In this document: piece after piece, positions 1-4,700 of the stretch
Layout of the letters: each line of letters opens with the position of its first letter
Position numbering within the stretch: the first letter of the stretch is position 1
Assembly: GCA_023389295.1 (NCBI GenBank)
Contig: JAEWEO010000193.1
Location: forward strand, 1 to 9,312
Length of the DNA stretch: 9,312 nt
Source: Bacillota bacterium
Lineage (GTDB): Bacteria > Bacillota > Clostridia > Lachnospirales > Lachnospiraceae
Reading direction: 5' to 3'
Made by a program: the position numbers and the translations under genes
The notes under the pieces: generated by a model
What the model was told of the DNA's origin: nothing
What the model saw: only the letters and a program-made list of their open reading frames with translations
Database searches by the model: none

Positions 1-1
1 A

Positions 2-367
2 GGGTTTGCTGAAGCATCACAGTTACGATGTGGAGAGCAATATCTTGAAAAGCTTCCCGCTTTTTTAAATTGTGATTACGGTGGAACACTCATTAAAGGT
101 AATATGTTCATCACTCATATGATGCCCTCTCCAACTGCCAATAATATAGTTGCTCCCTTTAAGGAAATGGGTGAAAATTTTGCACAAGACGGAACGTTTA
201 TAAAAAGCAAGGTAGATCAGTTTGCTGCTCCTGAATTTTTCTCAAAACCTTATTGCGCCTTTTTTACAATGTTTATCCCATTTCAAAAATTATTTTTTCA
301 TACATTCTTTAAAAAGAAGGGATGTAAAGGTAAATTAGCTGCTAAGCCCTACCAAAAATATCTTTAA
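2..367 (+). CDS. NAD(P)H-dependent flavodoxin-family oxidoreductase, C-terminal part (5' end outside window)
   Basis: The reading frame is open from base 2 to the TAA at 365-367 (121 residues visible), so the Met at 104 is internal and the gene starts upstream of the window. The visible part starts GFAEASQLRCGEQYLEKLP, followed by a YGGTLIKG stretch and then a helical tail rich in Phe and Lys. This resembles the C-terminal region of NADPH-dependent FMN reductase/iron-sulfur flavoprotein-like proteins of clostridia, where a GFxE segment precedes a helix and a short strand with a Gly-rich end. The FMN-binding N-terminal half is not in the window, so the assignment rests on general resemblance and no catalytic residue can be confirmed. 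The basic, aromatic C-terminus (KKKGCKGKLAAKPYQKYL) suggests a cytoplasmic protein with no anchor. A terminator follows 30 bases after the stop. Confidence 0.55.
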   Translation, partial: GFAEASQLRCGEQYLEKLPAFLNCDYGGTLIKGNMFITHMMPSPTANNIVAPFKEMGENFAQDGTFIKSKVDQFAAPEFFSKPYCAFFTMFIPFQKLFFHTFFKKKGCKGKLAAKPYQKYL

Positions 368-396
368 AATCCTCAATTTCATCTGCATCTTTTAAT

Positions 397-424
397 AGTC
401 CCTTGTTTTTAAGGGACTTTATTT
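397..424 (+). terminator. Rho-independent terminator after the flavodoxin-family gene
   Basis: An 8-bp perfect stem AGTCCCTT / AAGGGACT (397-404 and 411-418) encloses a GTTTTT loop and is followed by TTATTT. It lies 30 bases after the stop at 367 and ends the upstream transcript. Confidence 0.8.
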
Positions 425-526
425 GCGCGTAAGCAAAGTGAGCTTTTGCAAGTTTAGATTTAAAAAATATTTTAAAATTATTCCATTTTTTGCATCCCTG
501 TGATAAACTTAAGAACAGATCAATAA

Positions 527-535
527 TGATAAAAT
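527..535 (+). promoter_or_regulatory. Candidate extended -10 for the lipoprotein gene
   Basis: TGATAAAAT contains a TGN extension directly before TAAAAT (530-535), one base from TATAAT. No good -35 box lies 16-18 bases upstream (ACTTAA at 507-512). Initiation here would give a leader of about 40 bases ahead of the start at 584. A -35/-10 pair at 446/468 (TTGCAA, TATTTT) is an alternative. Low certainty. Confidence 0.3.
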
Positions 536-583
536 AATTAGCGAACTTCATAACCTTGTATATGCAAACAGAATGGAGGATGT

Positions 584-1549
584 ATGTTAAACAGCAAAAA
601 GAAATATATTTTAATAATTCTATGTAGTGTCTTTGTATTTATCCTATGTAGTTGTAAGAATCAAACTAACGACACAGATAGCACAAATACAATTACGAAT
701 GCCCCTACACAGGCTATTGCTCCTACGCTTCAACCGGAAAAGGACTCTCCCACGATTACCCCAAGCAATTCTATCTCTGAAGAACAAAACACGGAAGAAT
801 TTTCAGATAATCTAGCGGCATTTAATGAACTAGAGGATTCTTTTCTAGATCCTAAGTTTATTGTTACTGAAATAGGAACAGATGATATAACAGGATACCT
901 TATAGAAGGTAACTATGATCTTAACTCGGATAATACCATCGATAATATAAAAATAGACTTAAAATATGATGGTGTTGAAACTTCCTCTATTGAAGTGAAT
1001 ACATGTAAGCTTGAGTTTTATATGGTTGATCCTATAGGCGGTAAAGTTAGGATTATAGATCTTGATAAAAATGATAACTTTATTGAGATTGCTTGCTTTG
1101 ATGCCGGCCCAAGTGGTGATCCAATTTATGTTTTCTTTCGCTATGATGGAGAGAAACTTTATGAGTTAGGTAGTATCGATGCTGGTGCACTCGTTAATGG
1201 AGAAGGCATTGTGATTTCAGGTTTTCATATAAGCAAGCAATTCAAACCGCTATTTTGCTCTGCTTGGTTTGAGATAGAAGACAATAAACTCGTTATAAGG
1301 AATAATGATACCAAGAAATACCTGGGGCAAACCTATGATTTTATAGGTGGAGAAGGATATTTCACCCCTTACGAAGAGATTCCTCAAAATCCTCAAATCA
1401 CTTGGGAAAACAGCAAAAACTTTGAGGCTGGTAAAGTTAAAATCATAGATATCTTAAATTTAGATGATAACAATCGTATTTTAAATTTCTATTATGTGGA
1501 GTTTTCTTCCGGAGAAACCGGATTGCTTTATTTTTGGATAGGCGATTGA
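584..1549 (+). CDS. Surface lipoprotein with FG-GAP/VCBS-like C-terminal domain
   Basis: This 321-residue protein begins with a lysine-rich n-region, a hydrophobic segment (about residues 8-21) and a lipobox LCSC with the lipidated Cys at residue 24, so it should be anchored to the outer face of the membrane. Residues 25-75 are a Thr/Pro/Ser/Asn-rich linker of low complexity. The rest is a beta-rich domain with two acidic loops, DLNSDNTID (112-120) and DLDKNDNF (159-166), which look like the calcium-type loops of FG-GAP/VCBS or EF-hand-like repeats. The second is followed by a pattern (EIACFDAGPSGDP...VFFRYDG) common in clostridial VCBS-repeat lipoproteins. GGAGG at 575-579 lies 4 bases before the ATG, which is close but usable. 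The gene is monocistronic, bracketed by terminators on both sides. The lipoprotein call is firm. The biological role is unknown; it may be a ligand-binding or envelope-sensing protein. Confidence 0.85.
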   Translation: MLNSKKKYILIILCSVFVFILCSCKNQTNDTDSTNTITNAPTQAIAPTLQPEKDSPTITPSNSISEEQNTEEFSDNLAAFNELEDSFLDPKFIVTEIGTDDITGYLIEGNYDLNSDNTIDNIKIDLKYDGVETSSIEVNTCKLEFYMVDPIGGKVRIIDLDKNDNFIEIACFDAGPSGDPIYVFFRYDGEKLYELGSIDAGALVNGEGIVISGFHISKQFKPLFCSAWFEIEDNKLVIRNNDTKKYLGQTYDFIGGEGYFTPYEEIPQNPQITWENSKNFEAGKVKIIDILNLDDNNRILNFYYVEFSSGETGLLYFWIGD

Positions 1550-1560
1550 TCTCTCTCATT

Positions 1561-1594
1561 AAAATCCCTTGATTATTTTCAAGGGATTTTTTAT
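1561..1594 (+). terminator. Rho-independent terminator after the lipoprotein gene
   Basis: An 11-bp perfect stem AAATCCCTTGA / TCAAGGGATTT (1562-1572 and 1579-1589) has a TTATTT loop and runs into a T tract through 1592. It starts 12 bases after the stop codon. The A-rich left flank could also support termination from the other strand, but no gene there needs it. Confidence 0.9.
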
Positions 1595-1676
1595 TATAAC
1601 TATCTCCATCCTACTAAGTATTACATTAATAGGAGGAGTAAATATTTATTTTCTTCCGCTTGTGTGGAAATATTAA

Positions 1677-1716
1677 TTTATTTTACACTTATGATAAGCT
1701 ATAATAAGTTATAGCT
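1677..1716 (+). promoter_or_regulatory. Candidate promoter with overlapping 20-bp dyad upstream of the VOC gene
   Basis: A perfect TATAAT at 1700-1705 has TTTATT 17 bases upstream (1677-1682), a weak -35. The -10 lies inside a perfect inverted repeat, AGCTATAA-TAAG-TTATAGCT (1697-1716), which could be an operator. Transcription from here would give a leader of about 160 bases containing the two further dyads. The dyad is certain. Its function is inferred. Confidence 0.4.
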
Positions 1717-1790
1717 CCTAACTAAAAGTATTAGTATAATACAATAAATCATTGTTTAGGTAATTGCGATACTCGCGAACTTTAGGTTTT

Positions 1791-1813
1791 GAATACACAA
1801 TTATTGTGTATTC
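1791..1813. promoter_or_regulatory. Perfect 23-bp dyad, operator-like or leader hairpin
   Basis: GAATACACAAT, one central T, then ATTGTGTATTC form a perfect inverted repeat with 11-bp arms, 62 bases before the VOC start. It has no T run after it, so it is not a simple terminator. The odd-length perfect dyad is typical of sites for dimeric repressors. A TATATA at 1826-1831 could serve as a -10, with TTGTGT (1804-1809) as -35, which would place the dyad over the -35 region. Confidence 0.5.
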
Positions 1814-1835
1814 CATTATAAAATCTATATAGTTT

Positions 1836-1860
1836 CGAAATCATTAATATAATTATTTCG
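1836..1860. repeat. Interrupted inverted repeat just before the VOC ribosome binding site
   Basis: CGAAAT (1836-1841) and ATTTCG (1855-1860) are perfect inverted arms with inner ATTA/TAAT pairs. The right arm ends 2 bases before the GAGGGAG ribosome binding site (1863-1869). As RNA it could affect ribosome access, and as DNA it could be an operator. It is AT-rich, so a chance origin is possible. Confidence 0.35.
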
Positions 1861-1875
1861 TAGAGGGAGAATATT

Positions 1876-2250
1876 ATGAAAAGATCAATGATGCAAGCTT
1901 ATGTAAAAGGGAGTAAAGAAGCAGTAGATCTATATATGAAAGCTTTTAATGCCTCATTAGGCTTTCATGTATTAAGTTCTGATGACACCTATTATCATTC
2001 GGAACTTGATATTTGTGGTAATATTTTAGCCGTAGCTGAGGCAGCGGATCCCTTAGATAAAACCATTGCAGGCAATACAATGCAGTTTTGCTTACATTAC
2101 GGCGAAGGAAATGAGGATTTGGTTAAACAGGCCTATGAGACTCTAAAAGACGGTAGTGAAATTCTTTTTCCCTTAGGTCCTAATGATTTTAGCACATTGT
2201 GCGCAGATTTAATTGACAAGTTTGGAGTTAGATGGTGTCTATTTGTATAA
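1876..2250 (+). CDS. VOC-superfamily (PhnB/glyoxalase-like) protein
   Basis: The 124-residue length and pattern fit single-module PhnB-like VOC proteins. An N-terminal strand is followed by a helix with the signature EAVDLYMKAFNA (about residues 15-26), then the strand YYHSELDICGNILAVAE, a second half starting NTMQFCLHY, a helix LVKQAYETLKDGS, and the final GPNDFSTLCADLIDKFGVRW block that matches the usual 'D-x-FG-x-RW' end of the family. The fold is clear, but the substrate is not. PhnB-like members often lack the metal ligands of glyoxalase I, and a metal site is not evident here. Four Cys residues are spread through it. GAGGGAG at 1863-1869 supports the ATG at 1876. It is followed 84 bases later by a glutaredoxin-like gene with no terminator between them, so the two are probably one transcript, possibly a thiol or electrophile response unit. 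Confidence 0.8.
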   Translation: MKRSMMQAYVKGSKEAVDLYMKAFNASLGFHVLSSDDTYYHSELDICGNILAVAEAADPLDKTIAGNTMQFCLHYGEGNEDLVKQAYETLKDGSEILFPLGPNDFSTLCADLIDKFGVRWCLFV

Positions 2251-2334
2251 GCTCCAATCCAATAATTATATATACAATTATAATGGAATTTAAAATCCAT
2301 TCTATTATTTTATAGGAGAAAAGGAGATCAATCT

Positions 2335-2652
2335 ATGAAAATTATTATGTATGGCACGGAATTATGTCCTGATTGTGTAGAAGCAAAATATCAATTGGCA
2401 AAGCATTCTAATATTGAATTAGAATACCGAAATATAACCGAACAGATATCAACTCTAAAAGAGTTTTTGGCATATCGAGATCACGAAGCTATGTTTGAAA
2501 GCATGAAAGAAAACGGTAAGGTAGGTATCCCCTTCTTCCTTTTGGAAGATGGCTCTAAAACTTTTGAGCTTTCTGACATTATTGACATCTCAGATAACAT
2601 ATCAGAACGTGTCGTGAGTCAATGTTCCATTGACGGGAAAGGTAATTGCTAG
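2335..2652 (+). CDS. Glutaredoxin-like thioredoxin-fold protein with CPDC active site
   Basis: This 105-residue cytoplasmic protein starts with a beta strand KIIMYGTE and the redox motif C11-P12-D13-C14 at the head of helix 1, the usual place in glutaredoxins. The cis-Pro is at residue 66 in VGIPFF, next to the strand FFLLEDG. Dithiol CPDC is found in clostridial glutaredoxin-related proteins rather than in classical CPYC glutaredoxins, so it may reduce disulfides using an electron donor other than glutathione. Two extra Cys near the C-terminus (residues 97 and 105, in QCSIDGKGNC) are unusual and could form a resolving pair. AAGGAG at 2321-2326 gives a well-spaced ribosome binding site. The gene sits behind the VOC gene in the same direction and is closed by the shared terminator at 2741-2774. 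Confidence 0.85.
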   Translation: MKIIMYGTELCPDCVEAKYQLAKHSNIELEYRNITEQISTLKEFLAYRDHEAMFESMKENGKVGIPFFLLEDGSKTFELSDIIDISDNISERVVSQCSIDGKGNC

Positions 2653-2740
2653 TAAACCAATACCAGATTATTCATCCCATAGTCGTAGGAAATAATAGTT
2701 ATTTCAATATCAACCGTATAATTTCAAAAAGTTATATACT

Positions 2741-2774
2741 AAAAAAGAATGACAACTAACCGTCATTCTTTTTT
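2741..2774. terminator. Bidirectional terminator between convergent genes
   Basis: A 13-bp perfect stem AAAAAAGAATGAC / GTCATTCTTTTTT (2741-2753, 2762-2774) encloses an 8-base loop. A tracts on the left and T tracts on the right make it functional on both strands. It ends the VOC-glutaredoxin transcript from the left and the GGDEF-EAL transcript (stop at 2848) from the right. Confidence 0.9.
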
Positions 2775-2847
2775 ATTCCCCAAACACCTGTTGCCATACT
2801 TTTAATACAGCAAATGCATTAGTAAGTTTCGTTTTTAATTTACCATA

Positions 2848-4173
2848 TTAGTAAAAGACCTCAATATTATTGTCTAATACATTATATAGTCTTTCGATTG
2901 GTAGCGGTTTACATAGTAGATATCCTTGACCACGTTCGCAGGATATCCCTTTCAAGTAAGTTAACTGCTCCTTCGTCTCTATTCCTTCAGCAACTACTCG
3001 GAATTTTAGATTATGCGCTAGATGTACAATGTTCTGAGTAATTATCTTTTCTTGTTTTCCAAAAGGTATTGCCTTAATAAAGCTTTTATCAATCTTAATA
3101 ATGTCAATGGGCAATTTAGTAAGATGCGTTAGTGATGAATATCCAGTACCAAAATCATCCAAAGCAATCTTAATACCATAACTTCTCAACCTCTTTATTC
3201 TCTCTATTACCATATCAAATTGAGAAATAATGAAGGTCTCTGTTACTTCGAAAATAATTTTTGTAAAGTCAATATCGTAGGATTTTAAGATCTTTTCAAT
3301 TAATTGAAAATTGCTTTCGCTTTCTAAAGTCTTACTTGATAAATTAATTGAAAGTTCGATACAATCTAAGCCTTCATTCTCCCATTGCTTCTTCTGTTGT
3401 AATGCTTTATTGACAATCCAACGCTCTAGTGCATATATTTGCTTTGATTTCTCAGCAACCGGTATAAATAAATCCGGGGATACTAGCCCCTCCTCCGGGT
3501 GAAACCATCGAACTAGAGCTTCTACACCTATGATTTCATTTGTATTTAAGTTATATTCAGGTTGATAAAATAATACAAATTCTTCTTTTTCAATTGCATT
3601 CTGAATTTTATTAATTAACTCACCCTGACGTATAATCTCCTTCTGTAACTCATCACTATAAATAATAATGTCTTTTCCTCTTTTACGTGCCGAATATAGT
3701 GCCATCTCAGCCCTCTTCATAAGCGCTGAAATATCTTTCCCATGCTCAGGATACATAGCAACACCAGCACACATTGTAACGTAAAATGCAATATTAGATG
3801 AACTAATGTTACAGCTGTTATTAATGATTTCATCTATTGTATCATACAGTTCCTCTTCTGAACTGATGTCTGTAAAGAAAATCGCAAATTTATCCCCTGC
3901 TACTCTCATAACGAAATTGGAACTCTTGGCTTCGCTAACTAGATATTCTGCGACACACTTAATTACCTCTCCACTTGCTTTATATCCCAACGTCTCATTA
4001 AGGTATTTAAAATTATCAATATCTAAGTATACAAGCGCAAATTTTTCTAATCCAGCAAAATCTTTGTTGGAACTTTGTAGAATATAATCCGTTAATATAT
4101 TCTTTAACAAATTTAATTTTGGTAATCCTGTTAAAGGATCATAAAAAGCTGGCTTTCTTTTTTCTTTCTGCAT
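2848..4173 (-). CDS. Soluble GGDEF-EAL protein: probable c-di-GMP phosphodiesterase with degenerate cyclase domain
   Basis: The 441-residue protein has a GGDEF domain (about 9-172) and an EAL domain (about 185-435), with no membrane segment and no sensory domain before YDPLTGLP. In the GGDEF domain the signature is AGDKF (92-96) in place of GGDEF. The metal-site strand YLDIDNFK (49-56) is kept, but the GHxxGD helix reads GYKASGE and the inhibitory RxxD site is absent, so diguanylate cyclase activity is unlikely. The EAL domain retains its catalytic set: E218-A219-L220, N277 in INLSS, E309 in FEVTET, D339-D340 in DDFGTGYSS, K360, E396 in AEGIET and Q416 in GQGYL. It should therefore hydrolyse c-di-GMP to pGpG, with the degenerate GGDEF perhaps acting as a GTP-binding regulatory module, as known for some family members. 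The ribosome binding site is weak (GAGAG). The gene is transcribed divergently from the repeat propeptide gene. Confidence 0.92.
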   Translation of the reverse strand: MQKEKRKPAFYDPLTGLPKLNLLKNILTDYILQSSNKDFAGLEKFALVYLDIDNFKYLNETLGYKASGEVIKCVAEYLVSEAKSSNFVMRVAGDKFAIFFTDISSEEELYDTIDEIINNSCNISSSNIAFYVTMCAGVAMYPEHGKDISALMKRAEMALYSARKRGKDIIIYSDELQKEIIRQGELINKIQNAIEKEEFVLFYQPEYNLNTNEIIGVEALVRWFHPEEGLVSPDLFIPVAEKSKQIYALERWIVNKALQQKKQWENEGLDCIELSINLSSKTLESESNFQLIEKILKSYDIDFTKIIFEVTETFIISQFDMVIERIKRLRSYGIKIALDDFGTGYSSLTHLTKLPIDIIKIDKSFIKAIPFGKQEKIITQNIVHLAHNLKFRVVAEGIETKEQLTYLKGISCERGQGYLLCKPLPIERLYNVLDNNIEVFY

Positions 4174-4207
4174 ATGGCATCTCTCTTGTATTTAGACATT
4201 AGTAGTT

Positions 4208-4213
4208 TGTCAA
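4208..4213 (-). promoter_or_regulatory. Candidate -35 (TTGACA) for the GGDEF-EAL gene
   Basis: A perfect consensus TTGACA occurs on the minus strand 34 bases before the start. Seventeen bases downstream is TACAAG (4 of 6 to TATAAT), which would start transcription only a few bases before the ATG. The -10 match and the short leader make this uncertain. Confidence 0.3.
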
Positions 4214-4229
4214 ATATTATATTAAATGA

Positions 4230-4296
4230 TATTAAAAAGAAAAACCATGTCGTATTCGGAAAAATAACATCAAATTTTCCAATTACGACATGGTTT
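4230..4296 (-). terminator. Stem-loop with T-rich 3' flank (minus strand) upstream of the GGDEF-EAL gene
   Basis: Arms AAACCATGTCGTA (4242-4254) and TACGACATGGTTT (4284-4296) are perfectly complementary over 13 bp. Inside them GGAAAA (4258-4263) pairs with TTTTCC (4275-4280) after a small internal loop. On the minus strand the stem runs directly into a T-rich tract (GGTTTTTCTTTTTAAT), the look of an intrinsic terminator. It could stop transcripts arriving from the receptor operon or act as a leader attenuator for the GGDEF-EAL gene, whose start is 70-120 bases further on. I see no motif of a c-di-GMP riboswitch. Confidence 0.6.
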
Positions 4297-4319
4297 CTAT
4301 TATCTGGAAATACTATAAT
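4291..4319 (+). promoter_or_regulatory. Candidate promoter of the repeat-propeptide gene
   Basis: A perfect TATAAT at 4314-4319 has TGGTTT (4291-4296) exactly 17 bases upstream as a weak -35. Weak -35 boxes are common at activator-dependent promoters. The predicted start near 4326 would place the hairpin at 4329-4369 at the very 5' end of the transcript. The reverse strand reads TATAGT at the same spot, so divergent initiation toward the GGDEF-EAL gene is possible. Confidence 0.4.
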
Positions 4320-4324
4320 TCCAG
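4304..4324. promoter_or_regulatory. Inverted repeat CTGGAA-N9-TTCCAG over the candidate -10 box
   Basis: Perfect 6-bp arms CTGGAA (4304-4309) and TTCCAG (4319-4324) flank the TATAAT of the candidate propeptide promoter. Size and symmetry fit a dimeric HTH regulator site, and the two Xre-TPR proteins encoded next door are the natural candidates. The dyad is visible. The regulator assignment is inference. Confidence 0.45.
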
Positions 4325-4328
4325 TATA

Positions 4329-4369
4329 TTGAAAAATTAAAAACATGTTTTACATGTTTTTAATTTCAA
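4329..4369. terminator. Long AT-rich hairpin in the propeptide leader; possible attenuator or bidirectional terminator
   Basis: AATTAAAAACATGT (4335-4348), TTT, and ACATGTTTTTAATT (4352-4365) form a perfect 14-bp stem. TTGA and TCAA extend it after a 2-base bulge. The A-tract/stem/T-tract layout resembles a bidirectional terminator but only two G-C pairs sit in each ACATGT core half, so it may be weak. In the plus direction it would be part of the propeptide leader. In the minus direction it is followed by more T's and could end transcripts running in from the receptor operon. Confidence 0.5.
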
Positions 4370-4419
4370 ACTTAGTGAAAAAAATAAAATTATAGACCCA
4401 CTCAACTTTTAAAAAAATT

Positions 4420-4424
4420 GGAGG
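4420..4424 (+). promoter_or_regulatory. Ribosome binding site fixing the propeptide start
   Basis: GGAGG lies 8 bases before the ATG at 4433, the ideal spacing. An in-frame TTG at 4418 overlaps this site and so cannot be the start. Confidence 0.8.
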
Positions 4425-4432
4425 ATATTAAA

Positions 4433-4678
4433 ATGAAAAACAACAAGAAAGTTCTTATTGGTTCCACATTATTTATTATGAGCATGATTGCTACATTAAC
4501 TATTGTAGATTTTACATCTGATCATGGACAAACCCTAGCTAGTGACTTCCCGGCTATCGAATCTGCTAGTGACTTCCCGGCTATTGAATCCGCTAGTGAT
4601 TTCCCGGCTATCGAATCTGCTAGTGACTTCCCGGCTATCGAATCTGCCTCTGTTGTTAATAGTTTGTTCCTTGGATAA
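4433..4678 (+). CDS. Exported signalling propeptide with four tandem ASDFPAIES repeats
   Basis: The 81-residue product has a basic start (MKNNKK), a hydrophobic core (residues 7-25) and a short spacer ending QTLA. It then has four head-to-tail copies of ASDFPAIES (residues 36-44, 45-53, 54-62, 63-71) and a tail ASVVNSLFLG. TLA-S at residues 34-37 resembles a signal peptidase site. Because the tail also begins with AS, every copy has the same right flank, as expected if a protease cuts at each junction. This is the architecture of a secreted propeptide yielding several identical short peptides, comparable in principle to multi-copy Phr-type propeptides or yeast alpha-factor. The gene is convergent with two RRNPP-type receptor genes, which makes a quorum-sensing pheromone the best reading. 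The core S-D-F-P recalls the D-x-P-F of PapR peptides, a short match only. A repeat-bearing secreted structural or antimicrobial peptide is a less likely alternative. Confidence 0.85.
   Translation: MKNNKKVLIGSTLFIMSMIATLTIVDFTSDHGQTLASDFPAIESASDFPAIESASDFPAIESASDFPAIESASVVNSLFLG
4538..4645 (+). repeat. Four tandem 27-bp repeats encoding ASDFPAIES
   Basis: The units are 4538-4564, 4565-4591, 4592-4618 and 4619-4645. Units 1 and 4 are identical. Unit 2 differs by ATC to ATT and TCT to TCC, and unit 3 by GAC to GAT, all silent. Each unit is about 52% GC, well above its surroundings. The following AS is coded GCC TCT rather than GCT AGT, so it is not part of the DNA repeat. Confidence 0.97.
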
Positions 4679-4700
4679 TTATTTATATTATAGACTTTAA

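Noticed and set aside
342..551. 69-codon minus-strand ORF between the flavodoxin-family and lipoprotein genes
   Set aside because: It runs through the terminator stem at 397-418 and over the end of the upstream gene, has no good ribosome binding site, and its Lys/Phe/Ile-rich composition looks like AT-rich noise.
1631..1636. Strong AGGAGG upstream of the VOC gene
   Set aside because: No ATG, GTG or TTG lies at a usable distance, and the only nearby frame (from an ATT) is 10 codons. Probably chance or a relic.
3311..4087. Plus-strand ORFs of 63 and 93 codons inside the GGDEF-EAL gene
   Set aside because: They are antisense to a well-conserved two-domain enzyme and show no domain or start signal of their own.
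4131..4346. 71-codon minus-strand ORF over the GGDEF-EAL start
   Set aside because: It spans the 4242-4296 hairpin and overlaps the N-terminus of a firmly assigned gene in another frame. No domain or ribosome binding site supports it.
4418..4432. TTG at 4418 as start of the repeat propeptide
   Set aside because: The TTG overlaps the GGAGG that serves the ATG at 4433, and the extra acidic residues (MEDIK) would spoil the basic n-region of the signal sequence.
4174..4432. c-di-GMP riboswitch in the divergent control region
   Set aside because: The position next to a GGDEF-EAL gene is tempting, but I find neither the GEMM-I conserved core nor a class II-like pseudoknot layout on either strand.
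4538..4645. CRISPR array or minisatellite reading of the 27-bp repeats
   Set aside because: The units are directly head to tail with no spacers, keep frame, and diverge only silently within a coding gene with a signal sequence.
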